This document shows positions 1 to 8,621 of a stretch of DNA of 64,000 bases, piece after piece; position 1 is the first letter of the stretch, and each line of letters opens with the position of its first letter. A program made the position numbers and the translations under genes. The notes beneath the pieces are model-generated. The model did not search any database. It was not told where the DNA came from and was given only the letters and a program-made list of their open reading frames with translations. Source of the DNA: Planococcus sp. MER TA 32b (GTDB taxonomy: Bacteria > Bacillota > Bacilli > Bacillales_A > Planococcaceae); the NCBI GenBank assembly GCA_023715185.1, contig JAMCAN010000001.1:248001-312000 (forward strand), written 5' to 3'.

Positions 1-129
1 CAAGTGAAGGTTGGGTGTTGAGGATTTGGGTGGGACTGGATCTGATTTTATCCATAAATGGAAGCATTTCTTTCTTGAAATGATGATTATCGCTCATTTG
101 AAGTGCTTTCCTGACTCTGAAGAAGTCGC

Positions 130-162
130 GAAGAAACCCGGATGCTGGGTTTCTTCTTTTTA
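130..162 (+). terminator. intrinsic terminator
   Basis: The stem AGAAACCC / GGGTTTCT is followed by a T-rich run (ttcttttta). It probably ends a transcript entering from the left edge. Confidence 0.75.
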
Positions 163-177
163 TTGGGCGCGGCGGAT

Positions 178-281
178 TTCTATGAGCGGTTTTTGGGGTT
201 CTATGATCACTTATCGAATTCTATGATCACTTTACAGGGTTCTATGAGCACTTATCGGAGTTCTATGATCATTCGGCCTTT
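178..281. repeat. 20-21 bp tandem array, unit TTCTATGATCACTTATCGAA
   Basis: TTCTATGA recurs at 178, 199, 219, 240 and 261, with spacings of 21, 20, 21 and 21 bp. Each copy is followed by a degenerate TCACTTATCG or GCACTTATCG tail. The period is not a multiple of three and no reading frame is conserved, so it is not coding. The array begins 16 bp after a terminator. It is the first of at least nine loci in the window with the same period and different unit sequences. Confidence 0.85.
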
Positions 282-331
282 ATTCAGTCGAAATTTTTGC
301 TGCATATTACACAAAAAAACTCTGAGTACAT

Positions 332-610
332 TCATTCACCCTGAACATTCTTCGAAGTGTAACCGATATACAAAAATATGAATCCGATCACGCAGGTGAC
401 AATGGCATATCCAAAACCGGCCACGCCTCCCGCAATGCCATCACCCGTCAGAGCCCCGACTATTCTAGTTCCGAGAAAGAGAACGATAACAGGCAGTAAG
501 AAAGCTGTAACGTAGCCTGCATTGATCCATCTGTGCCGTTTATTTCCGGCAAATCTGCTGACGCAGTAACATAGCAGGATTATATAAGAAATGAAAATCA
601 GAATATCCAT
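332..610 (-). CDS. small hypothetical membrane protein (92 aa)
   Basis: I do not recognise the family. Hydrophobic stretches lie at about residues 2-20, 33-52 and 62-85, with a glycine-rich stretch (GDGIAGGVAGFG) before the last one, so a three-helix membrane protein is likely. The ATG is preceded on the minus strand by AAGGAT about nine bases upstream, which supports this start. The gene is monocistronic; its 3' end faces the 20-21 bp tandem array. No function can be assigned. Confidence 0.6.
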   Translation of the reverse strand: MDILIFISYIILLCYCVSRFAGNKRHRWINAGYVTAFLLPVIVLFLGTRIVGALTGDGIAGGVAGFGYAIVTCVIGFIFLYIGYTSKNVQGE

Positions 611-705
611 GAAAGATCATCCTTTTCGAGTTTAATTCGTATATGATGAACTGTTATGATTAGTCAGTAACCAAAAATTAGCCAAAAGGTCAGAAGGAGC
701 GGCGT

Positions 706-933
706 TTGAGAATGATGAATAGAATGACTGAATTATACTTTAACGGACTCTTTATCGTGTTCCCGATCCTTTTTCTATTCAGCTCATTTTTATGGAAAAT
801 AGTGATCAGAAGCTACGACGTTTTTGAGGTTATAACTGATACACTGTCCATCATCGCTATCTATTATTTTTTAATGAGCTGCGTTTTCATTTTCCTGAGC
901 AATAGAACGAGTAAAGACGGGGAGAACAATTAA
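706..933 (+). CDS. small hypothetical membrane protein (75 aa), TTG start
   Basis: Unrecognised protein with two predicted membrane helices (about residues 10-30 and 45-67) and a short charged C-terminus. AGAAGGAG at 692-699 sits six bases before a TTG at 706. The first ATG in frame, at 712, would have a spacing of 12, so the TTG is preferred. It is divergent from the neighbouring small membrane gene and is followed by a weak hairpin terminator. No function is proposed. Confidence 0.55.
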   Translation: MRMMNRMTELYFNGLFIVFPILFLFSSFLWKIVIRSYDVFEVITDTLSIIAIYYFLMSCVFIFLSNRTSKDGENN

Positions 934-949
934 AAAGAATATTCACTAT

Positions 950-976
950 GGGGCTGCCGGGAAGGCAGTCCTTTTA
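950..976 (+). terminator. probable terminator
   Basis: GGCTGCC pairs with GGCAGTC (one G-T pair) around a short loop and is followed by CCTTTTAT. It is weak but correctly placed 16 bases after the stop codon of the preceding gene. Confidence 0.5.
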
Positions 977-1061
977 TAATTCTTGAATTTCTTCTCACGC
1001 TAATTAAACGTTGAATGATCTCAAAAAAATTTTTGGAACACAAAGTCCAATTGTTATTAAA

Positions 1062-1070
1062 TGGTATAAT
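1062..1070 (+). promoter_or_regulatory. extended -10 promoter for the Lon-type protease
   Basis: TGGTATAAT is an extended -10 element (TGn + TATAAT) 55 bases before the chosen start. No good -35 is visible at 17 bp, which is usual for extended -10 promoters. Confidence 0.5.
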
Positions 1071-1125
1071 CAGTATAAACCGAAATGACGGAAATTTCTG
1101 CGTTTTATTTAAAGGGGAGTGTAGA

Positions 1126-2025
1126 TTGGAAGTGAAAAAAGAGGGGTCGCCTTTTCTGCGGGTAATTATTGCTTTCATCATTTTTTACATCATTTTAAGT
1201 TCGTCTTTTTATTTCGGTTTTATAAACGCATACATAGTAGCAGGGGCATTATTTTTAACATTATTGATTTCGTGGGTGTTCCTGTTCCGATATCGCCATG
1301 CAAAGGGCAAGTTTGGCAAAGTAAGTTTGATAGTTTTATTGGTGGGGATCCTTTTCATCTTTGATTTCTTCCTTTTACAATTCGAACAGATGAAGTACCG
1401 TACATTGATCCACGAAGAGCCCGTTCAAGCCGCTGGAAATTCAGGCATACACTTGATGAGCGTCGGAACGGCTTATTTCAGTCATGCAGAAAGTAAGGAA
1501 TGGCTGATCAAGAACTTTGAAAGAGGGGGTCAGGACTTTTTTCAAATAGAAGAAGTGGACAATAAAATCCGCTATCACAGCAGAAATGATATGTTCCTGC
1601 AGTTAGTTGGCATCCAAAACGACGAGGTTTCTGTCATGACGAAAAATGTGAAAGCCTATCTTCGTCAGGAAGCGGCCGGTGTCGCGCAGTTTCTTGACAG
1701 CGAAAATATTTCAGGTGACAGCGCAGGCTTAGGTTTGGCGCTGACAGGTTTGATTGAGCAAAATAAACTCAAGAATAAATTGGACTTTGGTGTGACGGGA
1801 GCTTTAAGTGAGCGGGGCGAAGTCAGTGGTGTCGGGATGGTGAAAGAAAAATTGCTGATTGCTGAAAAAGAAGGATTTCCGTTCATGATCATTCCGAGTG
1901 AAAACGGTGAAGAAGCGGGTCAGGTTAGAGAGGCAGAAAACCTCGAAATTCAAATCTTTACGGTGAGCCATATTGATGAGGCGGTCCGATTGATTAATAG
2001 ATTGAATGCGAAGGGGAAGGGATGA
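1126..2025 (+). CDS. membrane-anchored Lon-type (S16) serine protease
   Basis: The N-terminal third carries about three hydrophobic segments, so the protein is membrane anchored. The C-terminal part is a Lon proteolytic domain: GDSAGLGLA holds the nucleophile (Ser199 with the start used here) and GVGMVKEKL the partner lysine (Lys240). There is no AAA+ ATPase module and no clear PDZ domain, so this is not a canonical Lon or YlbL; substrates are unknown. The start is taken as TTG 1126 because GGGGAG lies six bases upstream; an upstream extension is open in frame but has no ribosome site. A very short reading frame overlaps its stop (ATGA). Confidence 0.75.
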   Translation: MEVKKEGSPFLRVIIAFIIFYIILSSSFYFGFINAYIVAGALFLTLLISWVFLFRYRHAKGKFGKVSLIVLLVGILFIFDFFLLQFEQMKYRTLIHEEPVQAAGNSGIHLMSVGTAYFSHAESKEWLIKNFERGGQDFFQIEEVDNKIRYHSRNDMFLQLVGIQNDEVSVMTKNVKAYLRQEAAGVAQFLDSENISGDSAGLGLALTGLIEQNKLKNKLDFGVTGALSERGEVSGVGMVKEKLLIAEKEGFPFMIIPSENGEEAGQVREAENLEIQIFTVSHIDEAVRLINRLNAKGKG

Positions 2026-2078
2026 AAAAGTGGGCAGCAATTTTAGCGGTTGATAATAAGTGGAGGCAAAGACCTTAA
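2022..2078 (+). other. 18-codon ORF coupled to the protease gene
   Basis: ATG at 2022 overlaps the TGA of the protease gene as ATGA, preceded by a purine-rich AAGGGGAAGGG. It encodes only MKKWAAILAV plus eight residues before TAA. The hydrophobic start looks like the beginning of a membrane or exported protein. It may be the remnant of a translationally coupled gene or a real micro-protein; the sequence cannot decide. Confidence 0.25.
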
Positions 2079-2221
2079 AATTGCTGATTGACCACGTCCT
2101 TTAAAACTGATTATTTTTTTATAACTCTTATAATTATATTCAGCTCAGATTACTAGTTTCATTCCTGGCCAAAAACTTGCGGGGTTTCGAAATGTTGCGT
2201 GAAATAAAGGAGGAGCGGTCG

Positions 2222-2602
2222 ATGAAGAGAAGTTTGTTGCTTTCTTTAATACTGTTAATTTTTTTGTCCGGCTGTTCAATGGGACACATAAATGAAGTGG
2301 ATCAAATAATTATCAATGAAATGAACAGCTTCTCTGAAGTTAAAGCTGATTCTTCTGTAAAGATCACGAATTCCGATGATATGAGGGTCCTGATTAAGGG
2401 TGTTGAGAAGGCTGTAAAGGAACCTGGGGTTGCAGATGTGATGGATCCTGAATTCGAGTTGCTGATTGGCGAAAGAAAATTCTTTCTGTGGTTGATTGGT
2501 GAGGGTACAGTAATGGATCAAGAAGATACGCATACTATTTATACATTGAGAAACGGAGTCAGAGAAAAAATCGAAAAAATTATAGACGAAGAATATGACT
2601 GA
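2222..2602 (+). CDS. hypothetical lipoprotein (126 aa)
   Basis: The N-terminus MKRSLLLSLILLIFLSGCS is a type II signal peptide with lipobox LSGC, so the product is a membrane-anchored lipoprotein. The mature part is charged and soluble, with no motif I recognise. A strong AAAGGAGGAG stands before the ATG at 2222; upstream in-frame ATGs lack such a site. The Nudix gene starts 17 bases after the stop, so the two are probably co-transcribed. No function can be given. Confidence 0.75.
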   Translation: MKRSLLLSLILLIFLSGCSMGHINEVDQIIINEMNSFSEVKADSSVKITNSDDMRVLIKGVEKAVKEPGVADVMDPEFELLIGERKFFLWLIGEGTVMDQEDTHTIYTLRNGVREKIEKIIDEEYD

Positions 2603-2619
2603 GTAACGGGGGAAATGCC

Positions 2620-3060
2620 ATGATATCTAAAGAACAGAGCACTCAAACACTCTACACACCACCGAAGCATATCGTCTCAGCAGCTGCGGTTGTGTTGAAT
2701 GACGAAGGTGAAATCTTGTTGATCAAAGGTCCGCGCAGAGGATGGGAAATGCCGGGCGGGCAAGTTGAAGAAAGGGAATCGCTGAAAGATGCGGCAATCC
2801 GGGAAACGAAGGAAGAGTCGGGCATTGATGTTGAAATCGTGAAGTTTTGCGGTGTATTCCAAAATGTCGAAGGGTCCATCTGCAACACGTTGTTTTTGGC
2901 GAAGCCGATTGGGGGCACTCCGACAACATCTTCAGAAAGTCTGGAAGTGGGATTCTTTCCGCTGAGCGAAGGGCTGGAAATGGTGACTTGGAAAAATTTC
3001 CGGGAAAGAATCGAGTTTTGTTTGAATGAAGAAGAGCATCCGTTTTACGTGGAATTTTGA
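2620..3060 (+). CDS. Nudix hydrolase
   Basis: The 146-residue protein contains a complete Nudix box: GGQVEERESLKDAAIRETK followed by EESGI fits GX5EX7REUXEEXGU, which binds Mg2+ and cleaves nucleoside diphosphates linked to another moiety. The substrate cannot be read from the sequence; the family includes (d)NTP house-cleaning enzymes, ADP-ribose and NADH hydrolases. The ATG follows GGGGGAA. It lies directly after a lipoprotein gene in the same orientation. The 3' side holds a 20-bp tandem array and a bidirectional terminator shared with the convergent gene. Confidence 0.9.
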   Translation: MISKEQSTQTLYTPPKHIVSAAAVVLNDEGEILLIKGPRRGWEMPGGQVEERESLKDAAIRETKEESGIDVEIVKFCGVFQNVEGSICNTLFLAKPIGGTPTTSSESLEVGFFPLSEGLEMVTWKNFRERIEFCLNEEEHPFYVEF

Positions 3061-3084
3061 GTTTTGGCAGGGAAAATTGCTGAA

Positions 3085-3184
3085 CGCGCATATCTTTTTT
3101 TAATCGCGCATAAAAATTTCTAATCGCGCGCAAATTCTCCTGACCGCGCATAAAAAATTTTAATCGCACGCAAATCCTTCCGCC
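3085..3184. repeat. 20 bp tandem array, unit CGCGCATAAAAATTTCTAAT
   Basis: CGCGCA (or CGCGCG, CGCACG) starts at 3085, 3105, 3125, 3145 and 3165, exactly 20 bp apart, alternating with an A/T-rich half. It lies in the gap between convergent genes, 37 bp from the bidirectional terminator at 3221. Confidence 0.9.
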
Positions 3185-3220
3185 GTCTAATTTCCGCATT
3201 TTCCAAAGCCCCAAAACCCA

Positions 3221-3266
3221 AAAAGGAGGCCACCAATCGCAACGTACGCGCCCGGTGGCCCCTTTT
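3221..3266. terminator. bidirectional terminator
   Basis: AAAAGGAGGCCACC and GGTGGCCCCTTTT form a long stem with A-run and T-run at opposite ends, so it can serve both the Nudix gene and the convergent DUF305 gene. Confidence 0.8.
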
Positions 3267-3273
3267 CATCAAA

Positions 3274-3726
3274 TTATTCCCCATTCTCCAGCTCTTCTAT
3301 CAATTCCTTCATCTTCGCAATTTCTTCACGCTGGGTCATGATGATTTGATCTGCCAGCTCACGCACACGCGGGTCTGATATATTCGCCCGTTCACTTGTC
3401 AGGATGGCAATCGAATGGTGCGGAATCATCGCTTTCATCCAGCCGGAGTCTTCGATGAGCGCCTGGCTGCGGACAAGCCACAGGGACAGGGCGAATACAA
3501 CCGCGCTTCCGGCCAAAATTGCGGCATTCGCTTTTTTATTCTTGTACATCGGCCACATGAACAGCAGCATCACAATGGCCATGACGGAGCCCATGATCAA
3601 TGCCATATAGATTCTGGTTTCACTCAAGGTGACGTGTTCGAACTGGAAGACATTCAAAAACATCAGCCAGTACATCAGAAAGGTCGAAGTGGCGATCATG
3701 ATGCCGAATTTCAGGTATTTATTCAT
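3274..3726 (-). CDS. DUF305-domain membrane protein
   Basis: The N-terminal half has three hydrophobic helices (about residues 8-28, 40-60 and 68-88). The C-terminal half matches DUF305: MIPHHSIAILTSERA followed by a helix with VRELADQIIMTQREEI. The paired histidines and methionine of MIPHH resemble metal-binding (copper or silver related) members of this ferritin-like family; metal binding here is inference. The start is supported by GAGGAGG on the minus strand. It stands alone between two terminators and a sigma-W promoter that faces away. Confidence 0.8.
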   Translation of the reverse strand: MNKYLKFGIMIATSTFLMYWLMFLNVFQFEHVTLSETRIYMALIMGSVMAIVMLLFMWPMYKNKKANAAILAGSAVVFALSLWLVRSQALIEDSGWMKAMIPHHSIAILTSERANISDPRVRELADQIIMTQREEIAKMKELIEELENGE

Positions 3727-3876
3727 AATGGTTCCTCCTCACAGGATATTGGAATTAAAAAAACCGTCAGTATTTGTATACCATGCAGAAATCAGGGTAA
3801 ACGCCTGAATCTTCGGGCGAAGTCCATAAACAGTGAAGAATGGGATATAGTTAGTTCTGGAACATCCTTATTTTTT

Positions 3877-3902
3877 CGAAACTTAACGACTTCATAACCG
3901 TA
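3877..3902 (+). promoter_or_regulatory. sigma-W type promoter of ydbS-ydbT
   Basis: CGAAAC at 3877-3882 and CGTA at 3899-3902 are separated by exactly 16 bases. The sigma-W consensus is TGAAAC-N16-CGTA, so there is one mismatch. In Bacillus subtilis ydbST belongs to the sigma-W regulon, which agrees. Confidence 0.8.
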
Positions 3903-3922
3903 ATAAAGATGAGGTGAAAAGA

Positions 3923-4426
3923 ATGGAATATACATTAAAAGAGCCGGAAAGGCAGATCTCCACAAAGATCATCCAAATCTGGCGGACGACGAATACAATC
4001 GGCCACGGGTCTTTCTTATTGGGATTTGGTGCGCTGCTTGCAGCGAGCCAATATTGGGACTGGTATAACTGGGTCAATATCACGCTGTATGTGCTGATTG
4101 GCATCACGGTGCTGTCGGCGATTTTCAGTATTTGGATCGAGCCGGTTTTTATACAGCGCACTTGGCGCTATGATGTGGATGAGAATTTCATCCAATTGAA
4201 GCACGGTCGCTGGAACGTTGAACATAAAATCATTCCGATGGCGAAAATCGAGTACGTGACGACTGACCAGGGACCTTTCTTGCGTAAAGCAGGCTTGTAT
4301 TCGCTCAATATCGGGACGACTGCTTCCAGCCATAAGATTCCGGCCATTCCGGAGGAGGAAGCGCTGAAGCTGCGTTCGCTGATCGCTTCATATGCCAATG
4401 TGAAGGAAGATGATTCTTTTGAATAA
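3923..4426 (+). CDS. ydbS: PH-domain membrane protein YdbS
   Basis: A 167-residue protein with two adjacent membrane helices (about residues 30-75) and a bacterial PH domain (bPH2) in the C-terminal half, with the pattern RYDVDENFIQLKHG and KIIPMAKIEYV. This architecture and the coupling to a larger three-PH-domain partner are those of B. subtilis YdbS-YdbT, membrane proteins linked to envelope-stress defence against antimicrobial peptides. ATG 3923 is preferred to GTG 3914 because GAGGTG at 3911-3916 is then the ribosome site. It overlaps ydbT by 17 bases. Confidence 0.85.
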   Translation: MEYTLKEPERQISTKIIQIWRTTNTIGHGSFLLGFGALLAASQYWDWYNWVNITLYVLIGITVLSAIFSIWIEPVFIQRTWRYDVDENFIQLKHGRWNVEHKIIPMAKIEYVTTDQGPFLRKAGLYSLNIGTTASSHKIPAIPEEEALKLRSLIASYANVKEDDSFE

Positions 4427-5903
4427 TACTCAGGAAGCCAAACGCTATCATCCGGCCTATCTGCTTGTGGAGGGGTTCGAATTCCTCCGCAATAGCTTTT
4501 TCTTTATCCTCTTCCTGTTCATCTTCAATTTTGACGTTACATCAGGGTGGATTTTTTGGGCGAAGATCGCGTTTCTTGCAGCCGCCGCAATTACAATCGG
4601 GAAAATCTTTTTGTCGTGGTGGCTCCATACTTATGAAGTTGACCAGCAATCCATCACCTTGCGAGAGGGGATATTCGTCAAGAAAGTGCGGACCATCGCG
4701 TTCGACCGCGTCCAGAACAAAAAGACGTCGACAACATTCATACATAATTGGTTCAAGTTAACGTCTCTGACGCTTGAAACGGGCACCTCCAACGACGAGG
4801 CATCGGTGCGTTTTCCGGTTTTGAAAAAGCAGGAAGCGGATGCGATAGTAGAAACTATTGAAAAAGGCGGGGCTGCGGAGACACCTTCGGCTGAACCGGA
4901 AGAAGGCGAGTTGGAAGCTTCCTTGCCGGAACGGCCAGAGAAGTCGCAGCGCAGGGAATACTTCCGTTCAACGAAAAAGGATACATTGCGGGCTGCGTTT
5001 ACCTCACTCAGTTTCCTTGCCATCTTTCCGATTTTGCTGACTGCCTATTTCCAAGTTGATGAGTTCCTTTCGCTGGAAGACGACGCGGAAAACGCCGTCC
5101 TTTATTTCGCAGACCATTTATGGCTGCTCGCTCCGCTGTTCATTGTCGCCATCCTTATTTCTTCGGCCATCGGTTATGTGATCACCACGATCCGTTACGG
5201 CAACTACCGGATTGAAGCGGATCGTGAGCGCATTTACATTACGCGCGGCGTCGGGCAGGTCCATACATTTTCCATCCAGCGCAATAAAGTCCAGGCGATT
5301 CAAATCGAGCAGCCATTCATGAAGCGCATCTGGGGCATCGTCGAAGTCAAGCTGATCAGCGCGGAAGCTCTCAGTATCGGCGACGAAGTTGCAACCAATT
5401 CGCTGTATCCATTCATGAAGACGAAAGAGGCTTACGCTTTGCTCGGGGAGCTGCTGCCGCAGTATACAGTACAGGACAAGCTGGAGCGTTTGCCGCGCAA
5501 TACGATTTGGCTGAAGCTGCTGCGTCCGTATTACGTGGCGGTCATCGCCGGCGTCGCTCTGTGGTTCTTCAGGCCATCGCTCTTATGGGCGGCAGGGGTC
5601 CTGTTCGCGCTCAGCCTCGTCAGCCGCCTGTTTGATTACCTGTTCACGCGTTATGCGCTGGAAGGCGATTCGATTCAGATCCGGACCGGCGGGTTCACGA
5701 CGACGACGTTTATCACCCGCCGCGAGCGGATCCAGGAAATTGAAGTGAGCCAGTCCAAGTTGCAGCGCGCTTTCGGTGTTCGCAGTCTCGGATTCACGAA
5801 CCGCGCGAAGCCGATTCACGTCAGTTCGATTCAGGACGTGCCGGACGGCTTAGGCAATCAATTTAAACAATGGTTCGTCCAGCGTAAAGTTAAATTCGAA
5901 TAA
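4410..5903 (+). CDS. ydbT: multi-PH-domain membrane protein YdbT
   Basis: The 497-residue protein repeats the pattern membrane helix pair plus bPH2 domain three times: roughly residues 20-155, 190-345 and 370-495. Each PH unit carries a V-R-x-I-x-x-x-R-V-Q or R-x-K-V-Q-A-I type strand (VRTIAFDRVQNKK, FSIQRNKVQAIQ, RRERIQEIEVSQ). Length matches the B. subtilis homologue. It overlaps the end of ydbS, so the two are translated together from the sigma-W promoter. A linker at about residues 152-185 is acidic and probably flexible. The role is envelope-stress resistance by homology; the mechanism is not known to me. Confidence 0.85.
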   Translation: MILLNNTQEAKRYHPAYLLVEGFEFLRNSFFFILFLFIFNFDVTSGWIFWAKIAFLAAAAITIGKIFLSWWLHTYEVDQQSITLREGIFVKKVRTIAFDRVQNKKTSTTFIHNWFKLTSLTLETGTSNDEASVRFPVLKKQEADAIVETIEKGGAAETPSAEPEEGELEASLPERPEKSQRREYFRSTKKDTLRAAFTSLSFLAIFPILLTAYFQVDEFLSLEDDAENAVLYFADHLWLLAPLFIVAILISSAIGYVITTIRYGNYRIEADRERIYITRGVGQVHTFSIQRNKVQAIQIEQPFMKRIWGIVEVKLISAEALSIGDEVATNSLYPFMKTKEAYALLGELLPQYTVQDKLERLPRNTIWLKLLRPYYVAVIAGVALWFFRPSLLWAAGVLFALSLVSRLFDYLFTRYALEGDSIQIRTGGFTTTTFITRRERIQEIEVSQSKLQRAFGVRSLGFTNRAKPIHVSSIQDVPDGLGNQFKQWFVQRKVKFE

Positions 5904-5924
5904 AGAAAAGATCCCAAAAGCAGG

Positions 5925-5958
5925 AAAAGCCGGCAGAATCAGATTCTGCCGGCTTTTC
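5925..5958. terminator. bidirectional terminator
   Basis: AAAAGCCGGCAGAAT and ATTCTGCCGGCTTTT form a perfect 15-bp stem with only a few loop bases. It serves ydbT and the convergent c-di-GMP gene. Confidence 0.95.
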
Positions 5959-5975
5959 TGTATGCAATAGATCTT

Positions 5976-8396
5976 TTAGATAGTCATAATTTGATAATTT
6001 CTCTCGATTTCTTCTGAAGGCAACGGCCGGTTAAAGTAATAGCCTTGGGCCTGGTTGCAGTTTTCAGCTTTAAGGAATTCCAATTGTTCTTTTGTTTCGA
6101 CGCCTTCGGCAATGACGTTCAGTTCCAGGTCATGCGCCATCCGGATAATCGTTCTGACCAAGGCGGCATCTTTAGGATCCGTTTCGATGTTGCGGGTGAA
6201 CTGGCGATCGATTTTCAGGGTATCGATCGGGAACATTTTTAAGTAGCTGAGTGAGGAATAGCCTGTTCCGAAATCGTCGATTGAGAGGTAAACACCCATC
6301 GATTTTAACTGCCTCATTGTATCAACGGCAGTCTGAGCATTTTGGTAAATTGTTTCTGTCAATTCGAGTTCCAGATATTGCGGAGGCAGCCCTGATGTTT
6401 CCAAAGCTTCGGAGACGGATTCCACCAGATCTTTCTGGGCGAACTGGCGGGCGGAAATATTGACCGCCATCCGGAATTTCGGCAGTCCTGCGTCTTGCCA
6501 GGCTTTGTTTTGCAGACAAGCCTGCTCAAGCACATATTTGCCTATTTTAGTGATGCTTCCTGTTTCTTCAGCGATAGGGATGAATTCAGCGGGTGAGATG
6601 CTGCCCAGCTCCCGGTGGTCCCAGCGCAGCAAAGCTTCCGCGCCTTGAATTTGTTCAGTTGCAATGGAAATCTGGGGCTGGTAATGCAGTGAAAACTCGC
6701 CAAGTTCTATCGCTCTGCGCAAACCGTTTGCCAGCTTGGAGTTCCTGGAAACTTCCTCATTCATTTCATTGGTGAAAAATTGAAAGCCATTCTTGCCGTC
6801 TTCCTTCATCCGGTACATGGCCATATCCGCATGCTTGATCAGGGTTTCTGCATCTTGGCCGTCGGATGGGAAATTACTGATGCCGATGGATAATGAAGTG
6901 AAAATCTCTTCACCTTTAAATAGAAACGCTTCACCCAGGCAGCTCACCATATTTTGTGCGTATACAGCTGCTTCTTCGCGGGCCGTGTCAGGCAATAATA
7001 ATATGAATTCGTCACCGCCCTGACGTGAAAGCGTCGCTTCCTCGCCAATATGGCTTTGCAGGCGTTCCGCAACTTCTATCAGGAAAAGGTCACCGACGGA
7101 ATGTCCGAATGTATCATTTATCATTTTAAAATTATCCACATCCATATAGAAAAGGGAGAAGGAACTGCCTGATTCATTTGCGGAATCCAGCAATTTGCCC
7201 AAGCGTTCGTTGAAAAGGCGCCGGTTAGGCAATCCGGTCAAAGGTTCAAGATACACCAATTCACTGATCTTTTCTTCGGAAAGCTTACGATCTGTTATAT
7301 CTCGGATGATGCTGCTGAAAAATACACCTTTTTCCGTTTCCCAGGTGCCGAGTGATATTTCCAAAGGCAGTTTTCTTCCACCCTTTTTATAGCCGGTCAC
7401 TTCGATGGTTTTTCCCATTGTATTTAAAACGGACATGTTTTCATATTTTTTATTGCTTTGCTTATAGATTGCCGAGAAGCTTTCAGGCAGGATCAGATCG
7501 ATATTTGCTCCCAAAACTTCTTCTTTGGCATACCCGAATATCGTTTGCGCTGCTTTATTCCATTGGATGATGATGCCTTGGATGTCCGCCACGATGATAG
7601 CGTCATTGGCGGATTCGATGACGGATTGGAATTTCAGCTCGGATTCCAGGGACTGCATCGCCAGTTTCCTGTCAACGCGCACACTGCTGATTGCCAGCGC
7701 CAACAGGATCAGCATCCCGACGCCGATACTGTAAGCCAAAAGATTGGTATCAAGGGAAGAATGCGTGATGTGGCCGGCTGCATGATTGGACATGGAGATA
7801 TTCGCAGCCATCATACCTGTATAATGCATCCCGGAAATGGCAAGGCCGATTAGAACCGAGCTGATCCATTTATGCCACTGCAAATTGGCTCTCTCGGGCA
7901 TATAAAACAAAAGGTACAGGCCGAGAAAGGACGCGATGTACGCAATTGCAGCGGACAATGTCCAAAGGAAGGGATCATAGGAAATCAACGCGTCCATTTC
8001 CATAGCTTCCATGCCAAGGTGATGCATGGAAATTATTCCGGTGCCAATGAAAAAAGCGCCGATAAACAGGCTCGGGCGTTTAATGGCTGGCCTGCTTACG
8101 ATATAAAAGGCGAGGCCGCTTGAAATGATTGCGGGAATTATCGAGATGATAACAATGCTGATGCGGTAACTTATATCAATTGAGAGGTGGTAAGCGAGCA
8201 TGCCGATAAAATGCATGGACCAGATGCCAAGCCCGAATATAAGTGCACCTGATAGAATCCAGCGGAAACGGGGAGCTTCTGATTTGGATTTCAGCCTGCT
8301 GCTGATATCGAGTGCCACTGAGGAAGAAAAGATCGCTACCGCTATGGAAAGAATAATAAGAGGAATATTATAATTGCTGAATACAGTTTCTATCAT
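5976..8396 (-). CDS. MHYT-PAS-GGDEF-EAL cyclic-di-GMP protein
   Basis: The N-terminal membrane sensor (about residues 1-215) has seven helices with three MHYT motifs: MHFIGM, MHHLGM and MHYTGM, thought to bind copper and sense diatomic gases. A PAS domain (about 250-370) follows, then a GGDEF domain with intact RQGGDEF (about 385-545) and an EAL domain with intact AEALLRW and DDFGTGYSS (about 555-800). Both diguanylate cyclase and phosphodiesterase signatures are complete, so it could be bifunctional, like B. subtilis YkoW. ATG 8396 or GTG 8402 may be the start; the upstream AAGAAAG is weak. It is the only c-di-GMP gene in the window. Confidence 0.93.
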   Translation of the reverse strand: MIETVFSNYNIPLIILSIAVAIFSSSVALDISSRLKSKSEAPRFRWILSGALIFGLGIWSMHFIGMLAYHLSIDISYRISIVIISIIPAIISSGLAFYIVSRPAIKRPSLFIGAFFIGTGIISMHHLGMEAMEMDALISYDPFLWTLSAAIAYIASFLGLYLLFYMPERANLQWHKWISSVLIGLAISGMHYTGMMAANISMSNHAAGHITHSSLDTNLLAYSIGVGMLILLALAISSVRVDRKLAMQSLESELKFQSVIESANDAIIVADIQGIIIQWNKAAQTIFGYAKEEVLGANIDLILPESFSAIYKQSNKKYENMSVLNTMGKTIEVTGYKKGGRKLPLEISLGTWETEKGVFFSSIIRDITDRKLSEEKISELVYLEPLTGLPNRRLFNERLGKLLDSANESGSSFSLFYMDVDNFKMINDTFGHSVGDLFLIEVAERLQSHIGEEATLSRQGGDEFILLLPDTAREEAAVYAQNMVSCLGEAFLFKGEEIFTSLSIGISNFPSDGQDAETLIKHADMAMYRMKEDGKNGFQFFTNEMNEEVSRNSKLANGLRRAIELGEFSLHYQPQISIATEQIQGAEALLRWDHRELGSISPAEFIPIAEETGSITKIGKYVLEQACLQNKAWQDAGLPKFRMAVNISARQFAQKDLVESVSEALETSGLPPQYLELELTETIYQNAQTAVDTMRQLKSMGVYLSIDDFGTGYSSLSYLKMFPIDTLKIDRQFTRNIETDPKDAALVRTIIRMAHDLELNVIAEGVETKEQLEFLKAENCNQAQGYYFNRPLPSEEIERNYQIMTI

Positions 8397-8621
8397 GTTC
8401 ACAACGCTTTCTTATTCTGTAAATGGATAATTGTGTAATTTTATCTATATAGATGGATTAACCGGTTTAATTTTAACGGATCAGAGTCTTTTTACTTACA
8501 AACAATAGCATATTTATGATCGTTTGGCACGATGAATTGTATAATTTTTATATATAAAGAAGAATGATTAGAATAGATTCCAAGAATTAGTTTATCTCGA
8601 ATAAAAACGGAGGTGAAAAAG

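Larger units (their letters stand above)
1..331. other. window edge, no complete gene
   Basis: No convincing complete gene is present. One frame is open from the left edge to a TGA at 81-83 and could be the tail of a gene that starts outside the window, but nothing in it is recognisable. The stretch then holds a terminator hairpin at about 130-162 and a 20-21 bp tandem array at 178-281, both listed separately. Confidence 0.5.
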
